Assembly (NCBI RefSeq): GCF_000403645.1
Contig: NC_021313.1
Location: forward strand, 434,001 to 498,000
Origin: Salinarchaeum sp. Harcht-Bsk1
Lineage (GTDB): Archaea > Halobacteriota > Halobacteria > Halobacteriales > Salinarchaeaceae
Direction of reading: 5' to 3'
Length of the DNA stretch: 64,000 nucleotides
The notes beneath the pieces are model-generated. The model ran no database searches and was not told the DNA's origin. It saw nothing but the letters and a program-made list of their open reading frames with translations. The first letter of the stretch is position 1, and every line of letters starts with the position of its first letter. Below are positions 9,573 through 17,753 of this stretch, piece after piece. The translations under genes and the position numbers were made by a program.

Positions 9573-10940
9573 TCATCGTGCAACCTCCTCAGCGACTCGA
9601 CCGAAAACCCTACGGCCGAGTTCTTCGGGGATTGAAGCAGCTTCATGTGCCAAGACGAGTGGAATCAGTCCATCTTTGTGCTGAACCGTCCGAAGCCTCT
9701 CTAGTAGGCTGACTGCGCGAGCTAACTCCGTGTAAGCATCCACATTTTGCACAATCTCACCCTTCTTCTCACCCAGTCGGCCCCCTTGATATCGGCGTGG
9801 AATAAGAAACGGAAGACAATGTCCAGTTCCATTGCCCTTCCCCGATTTGTAAAGGAAGTTCTTCCCGTAGTACGTCTTTTTGGCGTAATCCTTCGTCCGA
9901 TCGCCAGCGATAACGTGCTCATAGATATCATCGTTCGAGAAAGGCAATACCGTCGGTCCAGTTAGGTAATCTCGAACCTCCTGGGCATACGCTGCGAAGT
10001 CGCCTGTTTTGTGTATGCCCATATATACGAGAGGTTCACGATTAGTGTCCCGAAGAAATCTCTGAAACTGAGATAGTTTATTATGGAGGGGCTGGTGAAT
10101 CCACGCTGCGGTGTCGAATTGGGCCAATGGGCCATCCTTGATGAAAGCCGTTGTTTCCAGCTGCTCAGGATTCTTGTTCCAGATGCTATCAGCTGCTCCA
10201 AGAAGTACCATATGTTCAATGAGTCCCATCAACACGTTCAAAGCGGCCTCATTAGACTGTGACCCCGCCACCCGCTCATGGACCCTGAGTGGATCTGTTG
10301 GGTAGATGTTGGCCCCGCATTTGGGACAGGTATCGGGTTTTGTTGAGTTAATAAACTGCTGCCCGTAGGTACAGTCCTGTGCAGGACATTGTTCTAGCCG
10401 AATGCGACCGTGGGTGACAAGTCGATTGGCACGGTCCAGAAGGTCATAGTAAATATCGAACAACGATTGCCCGAATACCTCCTTTTGCTGAAAATTCTGA
10501 AACGTCATCAATCTCCAGCTTTCGTGCACTGTTGGCGCGTTGTATCTGGTGTTCGTGCTCGGTAGCGCCATCCGGACATGATGTTCCTCTCCGAGATTTC
10601 GGACCTTCGACGGGGTCACGTAAGCTTGTCGCGCCTGCTCATCAATAGTGGTCAAATCGAGTTCGACAAGGGCGATATCAATGACGCCGATTCGCTTGTC
10701 GAACCGAGGATCGCCGACGGGAACCTCGACTCGAGAACCGTCTAGTCCGTATACACTAACGAAAGGAGGTCCGAGATCTTCAGCACCGGGCAAATCACGA
10801 ACCGGTACCGAGTCGAAGGCGTTCGCCTCCTTAGGCGATGGTGGATTATATTTGAATTCCCCGATATCCTCAATGAGTGTTTCATCCTTGATACTCTCCA
10901 CATGACCGATGCTGTTGGGAACCTGTGTTGGGTAAGGCAT
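9573..10940 (-). CDS. NurA-like nuclease with embedded zinc ribbon
   Basis: 455 residues. VYGLDGSRVEVP with the DGS motif at ~67-69, followed by a strand GVIDIALVELDL, and a later KDGPLAQFD (~268-276) match the metal-binding motifs of the NurA 5'-3' nuclease domain, the standard partner of HerA. Between them sits a four-cysteine zinc ribbon (CPAQDC at ~185-190 and CPKC at ~205-208), which ordinary NurA lacks. The C-terminus has LVLAHEAASI, consistent with the last NurA active-site strand. It starts two bases after the HerA stop, so the pair is translated together. Expected activity is DNA end resection or degradation dependent on HerA; specificity is unknown. Confidence 0.7.
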   Translation of the reverse strand: MPYPTQVPNSIGHVESIKDETLIEDIGEFKYNPPSPKEANAFDSVPVRDLPGAEDLGPPFVSVYGLDGSRVEVPVGDPRFDKRIGVIDIALVELDLTTIDEQARQAYVTPSKVRNLGEEHHVRMALPSTNTRYNAPTVHESWRLMTFQNFQQKEVFGQSLFDIYYDLLDRANRLVTHGRIRLEQCPAQDCTYGQQFINSTKPDTCPKCGANIYPTDPLRVHERVAGSQSNEAALNVLMGLIEHMVLLGAADSIWNKNPEQLETTAFIKDGPLAQFDTAAWIHQPLHNKLSQFQRFLRDTNREPLVYMGIHKTGDFAAYAQEVRDYLTGPTVLPFSNDDIYEHVIAGDRTKDYAKKTYYGKNFLYKSGKGNGTGHCLPFLIPRRYQGGRLGEKKGEIVQNVDAYTELARAVSLLERLRTVQHKDGLIPLVLAHEAASIPEELGRRVFGRVAEEVAR

Positions 10941-10942
10941 GA

Positions 10943-13078
10943 TCAGTCTCTATCCGCGGGCCGGGAAACGATAAACTCACCATCCTTCTTCACTCCGAAC
11001 TGGGTGTTATTCCTCACCCACTCAGTGTCGAACATCGAGACCTTGATCGGAACAATATGTTCGCCGGAATATGTCTTAGCGCGAGCATAGCCAACAGTCT
11101 CCACATTACGAATTGATTCAGCGAAATCCTCAAAGTTGTAGTACTTACTCAACTCGTTTGTTTCGCGTTTGCTATTGATATGAGTTACAATCCAGTTTGC
11201 TGTATTCGCACGAACTCGTGCATCAACACTGGTTACCTCCTGCGTAGAATAGGCCATTCCAATCTCAAATTTTGCTCCCTCTTTGGCGAGCGTAACAAAC
11301 GGATTCATACTTTCGTTCTCCCTGTACTCCTCAAAATGCTGATGGGCTTCTTCCAGGTATACCTGAATCTTCGGTAACTCCTCATCAGGTTCAGCATCTC
11401 GAAACCGCTCCATTGATTCATCAAGAAGTTTTCCTACGATACGTTCCTTCTCAGACGTGACTACCTTCTCCAAACCATTGGAAATGTCGACGATAACCAT
11501 CTCACCATCTGCGAGCAGGTCGTAGATCTCTTGTGCCACGTCCTCATCCCGATCGGGGTTGTGGTATTTCCGGAGATCTGTTAGCTTCTGGTAACCACTC
11601 TGACTTCCAGAAACCCGCAACATCTCAAGGACATTATCCAGTTCATCATCAATCCAATCTCCATCACCCGAATGTGCATCATTAATTTCATCTGTGTTGT
11701 GAGCAACTGCCTCCCAAAAATCGACTAATGTATTGGTTCCTTGATAATACCCGAGCGGAACGCCATGATATTCATTCTTCTCATGATTTTCCCTCGCGTG
11801 ACTGTTAATTTCATCAAGAACGTCATCGTTTACAGAGATGTACTCAGTGGCGTCACTCCCCTCCGGATAAGCCTCCTCTCCTATTGCCTTGGAAATGACA
11901 GCTATATATGCACTTAACCGCCATTCATGCCGATTCCGGTCACCACCCTCCAATTCTTCGATTTCGGAAGGACTCTTGATTTCTGTTGATAGAAAACGAC
12001 CTATATAGTCCGCATTTTCTCCGAGCAGTTCTCGCCGCACATACTCTTTCACAACATCCAGATTGGACCGAGATAGGAGATTTGTCCGAAGCGGACGGAA
12101 CCGATCGGATTCCTCTTCAGCTGCAAATTTGTATACCGTCGAAATCTTCCCCGATTCATCATATAGTTCCCCAAGAGCACATTCTCTATCCTGGTCGTTT
12201 GTATAAGCGTATTCGCCACTGGGATCAAAAATGAGTTGACCTATCCCAGAATCATGGTTTTCTATGGCCCCTGCGATAATTTTCATCGTATTTGATTTCC
12301 CCTTCCGAGTCATTCCGAACACAGCAGTTTTGGCACCAATAAATTCATCAACATCAAAATACATGCCAACATCATCATGATCCCCCCAGATATCCGTCGT
12401 TGTATAGCGGACATTCCCTAGTTTTACAGGATTGTTGTCGGCGGTTGTCGGATAGCTCGCTATCCACTGGAGTGCGTCATCTTTGGGTTTATAGACAACA
12501 TAGTGACCGGCTGAGAAGAAGGTCTGAACATCACTTGTCAGAGTCAGTTCCTCTTCACCATCTTTATTCGTTGTTTGATGAAAGGTACCGAGAATCTTCG
12601 TTTGAACACCCGAGTATTGCATCTCACGTCGAGTGAGTACGTCAACGAAGTCCTCAGGGGACGGCGTTCCACCTCCATCACCAGTGATTGCCTCCCGCAT
12701 CGCATCAAAACGATTTGTGCGAAGTCGTCCTTCTTGAGGGATATCGGCTGGCTCTGTGACTCGTAGTAGAAGAGCATGAGTTGATCCCGTATCTGATGGG
12801 TCGGGGCGCTCAAATTGCGTTGGCTCCTCTGGAAGACGATGGGCGTTTTGAACGTCTTCTTCTGCTACAATCTCATCTCCCTCAAGAAGAGGACGTGCGA
12901 TGAGCAGCGTATGTTTGGGGAGACCACCGGCATCCTGTGTCCACTTGTCGTTCGTTAGAATATTGCATTTTTCGTACCCTGTAGAAAATACACCACCGAC
13001 GTGGTCTGCATCTTGAAGCAGCTGATCAATAGACATCTCAGTGCGTGAAGGAAGGCTAAAACCACTGCCGGAACTCAT
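10943..13078 (-). CDS. HerA-like DNA translocase ATPase
   Basis: 711-residue FtsK/HerA superfamily ATPase. Walker A is GMTRKGKSNT (~255-264), followed by LIFDPSGEY; Walker B is VYLEEAH (~573-579), and the STQEVTSVD sensor and ANTANWIVTHINS blocks are typical of HerA-type hexameric motors. The N-terminal ~240 residues are an expanded HAS-barrel-like region. HerA pumps duplex DNA into an associated NurA nuclease; here the NurA-like gene starts two bases downstream. A long insert between the Walker motifs (~350-480) is larger than in housekeeping HerA. Together with the methyltransferase upstream, this argues for a defence rather than a repair role. A separate Mre11-Rad50 operon lies nearby. Confidence 0.8.
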   Translation of the reverse strand: MSSGSGFSLPSRTEMSIDQLLQDADHVGGVFSTGYEKCNILTNDKWTQDAGGLPKHTLLIARPLLEGDEIVAEEDVQNAHRLPEEPTQFERPDPSDTGSTHALLLRVTEPADIPQEGRLRTNRFDAMREAITGDGGGTPSPEDFVDVLTRREMQYSGVQTKILGTFHQTTNKDGEEELTLTSDVQTFFSAGHYVVYKPKDDALQWIASYPTTADNNPVKLGNVRYTTTDIWGDHDDVGMYFDVDEFIGAKTAVFGMTRKGKSNTMKIIAGAIENHDSGIGQLIFDPSGEYAYTNDQDRECALGELYDESGKISTVYKFAAEEESDRFRPLRTNLLSRSNLDVVKEYVRRELLGENADYIGRFLSTEIKSPSEIEELEGGDRNRHEWRLSAYIAVISKAIGEEAYPEGSDATEYISVNDDVLDEINSHARENHEKNEYHGVPLGYYQGTNTLVDFWEAVAHNTDEINDAHSGDGDWIDDELDNVLEMLRVSGSQSGYQKLTDLRKYHNPDRDEDVAQEIYDLLADGEMVIVDISNGLEKVVTSEKERIVGKLLDESMERFRDAEPDEELPKIQVYLEEAHQHFEEYRENESMNPFVTLAKEGAKFEIGMAYSTQEVTSVDARVRANTANWIVTHINSKRETNELSKYYNFEDFAESIRNVETVGYARAKTYSGEHIVPIKVSMFDTEWVRNNTQFGVKKDGEFIVSRPADRD

Positions 13079-13140
13079 TGCTTTTGGAAAAGGAACCTAC
13101 CCACTAATTTCTTCCCGTTCAAGTCTCCAATCAGCTAAGC

Positions 13141-13163
13141 CAATAAATCGATAGACAGCTGTC
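13141..13163 (-). promoter_or_regulatory. Possible internal promoter and palindrome before the HerA-like gene
   Basis: In the 93-base gap between methyltransferase and HerA-like genes, a TATA-like TTTATT (13142-13148 on the minus strand) lies next to a perfect 10-base palindrome GACAGCTGTC at 13154-13163. This could allow the nuclease part of the operon to be transcribed separately from the methyltransferase. It is based on sequence pattern only. Confidence 0.3.
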
Positions 13164-13171
13164 GACTTCCT

Positions 13172-14629
13172 TCAGACCCAAGGAACGTTGATACTATCTG
13201 ACGCTGGCAATGGTTGTTGATGTGCCGACAGGATTAGACAGCGGTCGAGTTTGCTCATTGCCTTTTCCTCCTTCGCGTCCTTGCTGTACTCGTATCGTAG
13301 CTGATTTGTCATGGCATAGTTCCGTGTGTCAAGGTCGTACTCGTCGTTGAGAACACGCCGCGGGATTAAGTCTGTATGTTCAACCGCCTCTTCGGCGAAT
13401 AACTGCGCTGTGTTAAAATACTCTGTGCGATTTGCCAATACCTTACGGACATCCCCGACAACAATGACCGCATAACCGTCGTCTGTTAATACCCGTTCGA
13501 TCTCCATAAGAGTGCCTCGGACAAACTCCTTGTACTTACGTTCGCTCTCTGTGATTGTCAATTCCTCTCGCTCAGATTCTCGGTCGGCATCAAGCCACCA
13601 GAGTCGGAGCCAATTATTCCAGGAATAATCCAATACACGCATGTACGGTGGTGAAGTCAGCAAGAGGTCAACACTGCCATCCGGGAAAGGCAAATCCCTG
13701 CAATCAGATTTTTCTATCCAAGTGGATACATCGTCAGGGAGGGCATCCAGTTCCTCTGATACCAGTTCTTGCTTTGTCATCGCCGATGTACGTATCTCTC
13801 GATTTGGCCGTTCGAGATCGTGTTTCTCAGCGTAATCTCGAACATAATCGACCGAACCAGAGAATGTGTCCCGGGTGGAGAGGGAAAGGAACATCTCAGA
13901 AGGACCGTGCAGTACGCCCGAGATTATGGCATTCAAATAATTTGCCTCGCCGGTTTCTTCGTCACGAAGTACCTCTCTCACGGCAAGTAGCTGCTTTAGG
14001 GTATAATCGGAGAAGAACACTGGTGGCCGATCATCATTAAGAAGTTCAAGTGGTGAGTCAATTGTCTCAGCCTTTTTTAATACATGATCGATATAATCCT
14101 CGAATTCCGGAGTCGACATAGGATTGCACTTCGCCTGCGTGAGTGTACTTGCATACTCAAATGCATCACTTCCCCACCCGTCACGGTCGTTAAGAATTGC
14201 TTCCAATGGAACAGTACCGCCCCCGGCGAAAGGATCACACACTACATCGCTTGGATCCGAGAACCTCTTAATAAAATAGTGGGCCAGTGCAGGCGGAAAA
14301 CCACCAATATATGGCGCAATCGTATGAAGTGGATTACCCCACCCCCGGGGTGCATTTCGCCAGGAGACTGGCAGATCTGAGACGTTAGTCCAGGGGACAT
14401 ATAGTCGAGCTTCCCAGGTTAGGGGCAGCTCCTCACCGTGACGGTCAACTGCACCGATATCCGCAAGTTGGCTTAATCTCCGCCAGGCAGTCGATTGGGC
14501 ACAGCCGACTTTTGTGGCCACCTCTCCAGTAGTCAAAGATCCTTCTTCAGCCTTGAGAGCCTGCATAAATGCTTCATTCTCGTATTCCCGGCCATTCCGC
14601 TCACTTGGCGAGGTTCGTTCAATACTCAT
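13172..14629 (-). CDS. DNA (N4-cytosine or N6-adenine) methyltransferase with N-terminal winged helix
   Basis: 485 residues. The SAM-binding motif I is DPFAGGGTVPLEA (~132-144) and the catalytic motif IV is TSPPYM (~325-330), in the order I then IV. The SPPY form is commonest in N4-cytosine enzymes, though N6-adenine cannot be excluded. Residues ~30-65 (LTTGEVATKVGCAQSTAWRR) form a helix-turn-helix, so the enzyme carries a winged-helix domain that could be a DNA reader or autoregulator. It is the first gene of the island operon. No restriction endonuclease of classical type is adjacent; the HerA-NurA pair is the likely effector. The ATG at 14629 was chosen over 14677 because the residues before it are an atypical basic leader crossing a palindrome. 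Confidence 0.85.
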   Translation of the reverse strand: MSIERTSPSERNGREYENEAFMQALKAEEGSLTTGEVATKVGCAQSTAWRRLSQLADIGAVDRHGEELPLTWEARLYVPWTNVSDLPVSWRNAPRGWGNPLHTIAPYIGGFPPALAHYFIKRFSDPSDVVCDPFAGGGTVPLEAILNDRDGWGSDAFEYASTLTQAKCNPMSTPEFEDYIDHVLKKAETIDSPLELLNDDRPPVFFSDYTLKQLLAVREVLRDEETGEANYLNAIISGVLHGPSEMFLSLSTRDTFSGSVDYVRDYAEKHDLERPNREIRTSAMTKQELVSEELDALPDDVSTWIEKSDCRDLPFPDGSVDLLLTSPPYMRVLDYSWNNWLRLWWLDADRESEREELTITESERKYKEFVRGTLMEIERVLTDDGYAVIVVGDVRKVLANRTEYFNTAQLFAEEAVEHTDLIPRRVLNDEYDLDTRNYAMTNQLRYEYSKDAKEEKAMSKLDRCLILSAHQQPLPASDSINVPWV

Positions 14630-14633
14630 AATC

Positions 14634-14647
14634 GTACGAGAGCGTAC
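14634..14647. promoter_or_regulatory. Palindrome immediately before the methyltransferase start
   Basis: Perfect inverted repeat GTACG-AGAG-CGTAC, ending four bases before the ATG of the winged-helix methyltransferase. Its position over the transcription/translation start suggests an operator, possibly for the gene's own winged-helix domain (inference). Confidence 0.45.
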
Positions 14648-14808
14648 TTCTTCATGCCAGGATTTCCTCGACACCATTGAAAAACATTGGCCTTAGAAGT
14701 AACTAGTGAGATCTCGTGGCCGGTTGCTAATTCGTAGAATTGACTTTGAAACACCTGCCCTTCCGATGCGGCCGGTTCACTGGGACAAATCCGCGGGGCG
14801 ACAGACCC

Positions 14809-17592
14809 CTACATGAACCCCGACAGCCCAGTCTGCTCCTGCCCGCTCTCGACTTCTTCCCACGACACGTCCAGGGCCTCCAGGATCCGCTCGATCGGGC
14901 CCTTGAGCGTCTTGTCGAGCATCTTCTCCCAGTCGATTTCGAACTCCTCGGGGAGTTGGTCGGCGTACTCGATGCAGATGACGCCGTCCCCGGCCTCCAC
15001 GTCCCGCTTGAACTGGAGGTACATGTCGTCCTCCTGCGGGTTGAACCCGCGCTGGTTCTCCAGTCGGCGGAAGAACTCGGGGTGGACGTCCTCGAGGTAG
15101 AGCCGCTTGGGTTTGCTCCCCCGATCGAAGTTCGTGCCGAGCATGAGATTCGCGTACTTCGCGCCGCGGACCTGCGCGGTGTCCGTGTCGTAGTTGTCGA
15201 GGCGCTTGCCGATGCCGCCGGGGATGCCGACCTCGACGGGGTCCACGTCGCCGTTCTTGAATCGATCGATCGTCTCGTGGACGTAATCGGTCACCGTATC
15301 GATCGGCTCCCCGCGCACGATCATGTCGATCACTTCCAGCTGGACCTCCTTCGTGATCGGCGCGATGTCCGAGCGCTGGTACTCGAAGCCCGTGATGTCC
15401 ACGTCGTCGACTTCCTTACCCTCCTTCCAGACGATGTGGCCGGCGTAGCGCTTCTTCTTCCCCGCCTGGAAGAATCGTCGGTAGAGCTTCTCGAACTCGA
15501 TCTGGAAGCGGTGCTCCTCGGCGTTCAGCTCTTCGAGCGCGAACTCGTCGTAGGCGCCGTTGATGTGCTCCTCGATCTCGAAGGACTGCTCGATGGCCTC
15601 CTCCGTGGAGACGTCACCGCCCAGTTCCAGCATCACCGAGTCGGTGTCCCCGTAGACGACCTGGTGGCCGATGTCGTTGGCCGCCTCCTCAGTGAACTCG
15701 ATGACCTCGCGGCCGGTCGCTGTGACGGCAGCGCCCATCTCCTTGTCGTAGAGGCGGAAGCGCTCCCAGCCCAGCACGCCGTACAGCGAGTTCATGATGA
15801 CCTTCACGGCGGCCTGCTGGCGGTCGAACCGGTCGTAGTCCGCCGAGTCGGGATCGTGCTCGTTCCGGGCCGCCTTCTTCGACTCCCGCTCGCTCAGCAG
15901 CTCGTCGACCATCTCGCGGATGATGCCGTCCGGCTCCTTCTGGAAGTGGGTCCCGTTGGGCGCGACGAACGTCTCGCCGTCGTAGTTCGCCGGATCGACC
16001 TTCGTCTCCGGCGACGCGTTCGTCGTCACCATGCACATCGGGTAGAGGCTCTTCAGGTCGAGGACGCTCACCATCTCGCGGACGCCCGTGATCGGATCGA
16101 AGACCGCGCCGCCCTCGTAGTCCTCGCTCTCCTGCTGGCCCTTCGAGGGCAGCACGAACTCGCCGTTGACCTTGTGGAGGACGTACATGTCGACGGCGTC
16201 ACCGGGCGTCGTCGCGTCCTCGAGTTTGCAGCCGACGAACGTGCGGACCTCGTCCCAGAACGCGATCACGTCCTGCTTGCGGTCGAGTTCGACGCACAGC
16301 TCCACGTCGCGGACGTTGTACTCGAGCAGCCGCTCGGGGTCCTGTTCCCAGAGGTCGCCGAGGTCGCCGGTGTAGCGCTCCTTGCCGACGCCCAGCTCCT
16401 CCTCCGCGACCGCGTCCAGTCGATAGGAATCCAGTTCCGAGAACTGCGTGCGCTGGTAGGCGTAGAGCAGGTCGAAGACGACGCGGCCCTTGACGTCCGG
16501 CGCGCCCCAGTTCGAACGCCAGACCTCGTCGACGCGGGAGAGTCGCTCGATCGAGAGGTCCTCGTCGACGTCGGGCCAGCTACCGACCTCCTCCAGCCGG
16601 TCGAGGACGTAGGGCATGTCGAAGTCGTCGAAGTTCCACCCGGTCATCACGTCCGGGTCGGTCTCCTCGACGTACGTGAGGTACGCGTCGAGCATCGCTG
16701 CTTCGCTCTCGAAGGTGCGGACTTCGACCGCTGCGTCGTCGGTGATGGGGTCGTAGTCGAGGTCGCCGACGTCGCCGCCCCACTCGGCGTCCTCGCCGGG
16801 GAAGACCCAGCCGACGTACTCGTCGCGAACGGAGTCGTGGGTCGTGAGACAGACGATCGGCTCCTCGCCGTCCTCCGGGAACCCGCTCCGATCGTCGACC
16901 TCGATGTCCAGCGTGTGGACCCGGGGCTCGGCGAGGACGTCGACTGGCTCCACCTCCTCGTGGTGGATCGTGATCGGCGCGTTCACGCCGTCTGAATTGC
17001 CGCCGTCGCTCGCGCCAGCGCCGCCTCCCGTTGTGCTCGCACCACCGTCCTCCCTGCGAGCGGGGACGCGAATGCCGCTCTCGACCCCGTGGTCGATGAG
17101 GAATCGGTTGGGGAACAGCACGTCGGCCTCGTAGTGGTCGAACTCGTCGCGGACCTGCCCCACGTCCCGTGGCGTCCGACCGTAGATCTTCAGGAGGTCG
17201 TCACCGCGAATGGATTCGAATCCTCCCTCCTCGTAGTCGACGATCCCGTCGTAGGTCGCGAGCTCGTTGGGGTCGACCGAGTCCACCGGGACGTAGAAGT
17301 ACGGCTGAAAGCCGCGGACCCGGACGTGCTCGCGCTCGCCATCGGCGGTTCGCCCGAAGACGTGGACGATCGGCGTCTCGTCGCTCCCGCTGCCCTCGAT
17401 GGTGTAGTCGACCTGCATCACCCGGAGGTCGACCGTCCCCTGGGCGTCGGGGAGCGTCTCGACCATCGGGTCCACGACGTCTCCGCTCGCACCGTCGTCC
17501 GCACCGGCGACGTACTCCGCCTCGGCCTCGGGCCGTGCGTCCTCGCCCGAATCGGCCCAGGACGAGAGGTCCTGCTGGCCCGCGTCAGTCAT
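14809..17592 (-). CDS. polB: Family B DNA polymerase
   Basis: 927-residue replicative/repair DNA polymerase with 3'-5' exonuclease. Exonuclease motifs are TLDIEVDD (Exo I) and MTGWNFDDFDMPYV (Exo II). Polymerase motifs are DLKSLYPM (motif A), KVIMNSLYGVLG (motif B) and VYGDTDSVM (motif C, the YGDTD metal site). The three polymerase motifs are uninterrupted, so this allele lacks the inteins frequently inserted at those sites in haloarchaea. A Gly/Ala/Ser/Asn-rich linker around residue 185-205 is a halophilic insertion. The ATG at 17592 gives a family-like N-terminus and has a TATA-like GTTTTTG about 30 bases upstream. It borders the accessory island downstream. Confidence 0.97.
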   Translation of the reverse strand: MTDAGQQDLSSWADSGEDARPEAEAEYVAGADDGASGDVVDPMVETLPDAQGTVDLRVMQVDYTIEGSGSDETPIVHVFGRTADGEREHVRVRGFQPYFYVPVDSVDPNELATYDGIVDYEEGGFESIRGDDLLKIYGRTPRDVGQVRDEFDHYEADVLFPNRFLIDHGVESGIRVPARREDGGASTTGGGAGASDGGNSDGVNAPITIHHEEVEPVDVLAEPRVHTLDIEVDDRSGFPEDGEEPIVCLTTHDSVRDEYVGWVFPGEDAEWGGDVGDLDYDPITDDAAVEVRTFESEAAMLDAYLTYVEETDPDVMTGWNFDDFDMPYVLDRLEEVGSWPDVDEDLSIERLSRVDEVWRSNWGAPDVKGRVVFDLLYAYQRTQFSELDSYRLDAVAEEELGVGKERYTGDLGDLWEQDPERLLEYNVRDVELCVELDRKQDVIAFWDEVRTFVGCKLEDATTPGDAVDMYVLHKVNGEFVLPSKGQQESEDYEGGAVFDPITGVREMVSVLDLKSLYPMCMVTTNASPETKVDPANYDGETFVAPNGTHFQKEPDGIIREMVDELLSERESKKAARNEHDPDSADYDRFDRQQAAVKVIMNSLYGVLGWERFRLYDKEMGAAVTATGREVIEFTEEAANDIGHQVVYGDTDSVMLELGGDVSTEEAIEQSFEIEEHINGAYDEFALEELNAEEHRFQIEFEKLYRRFFQAGKKKRYAGHIVWKEGKEVDDVDITGFEYQRSDIAPITKEVQLEVIDMIVRGEPIDTVTDYVHETIDRFKNGDVDPVEVGIPGGIGKRLDNYDTDTAQVRGAKYANLMLGTNFDRGSKPKRLYLEDVHPEFFRRLENQRGFNPQEDDMYLQFKRDVEAGDGVICIEYADQLPEEFEIDWEKMLDKTLKGPIERILEALDVSWEEVESGQEQTGLSGFM

Positions 17593-17722
17593 GGTCAGTG
17601 CGTAGGTGAGCCCCGACAAAAACCTCGGGGTTCCGACGCGGAGGTGGGTCGCGACGAGCCGACGGTGCCACCGCCCTGTGGCCCGTTCTCCCCCCGGTCG
17701 TTCGTTGGTTCCGTCGCGGATC

Positions 17723-17728
17723 TTTATA
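17723..17728 (+). promoter_or_regulatory. TATA box of the quinone oxidoreductase gene
   Basis: TTTATA centred ~28 bases before the ATG at 17754, the spacing expected for a leaderless haloarchaeal transcript. Confidence 0.6.
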
Positions 17729-17753
17729 CCGTTCCTGGACGAATCGACCGGCT

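Noticed and set aside
7582-14629. Assignment of the island to DISARM, BREX, Druantia or a classical type I-III restriction system
   Set aside because: No DrmA/DrmB, PglZ/BrxC, DruE, HsdR/S or Res homologue is present; the motor is HerA-type and the nuclease NurA-like.
14740-16995. Very long open frame on the plus strand opposite polB (and similar long antisense frames opposite sufB, smc, rad50, gyrA, top6A/B)
   Set aside because: In GC-rich haloarchaeal DNA the antisense of an acidic gene stays open by codon bias. These translations are low-complexity Val/Leu/Asp/Arg strings without motifs, while the opposite strand has clear families.
14809-17592. Intein in family B polymerase
   Set aside because: Motifs A, B and C are contiguous and total length is normal; no splicing-junction motifs were found.
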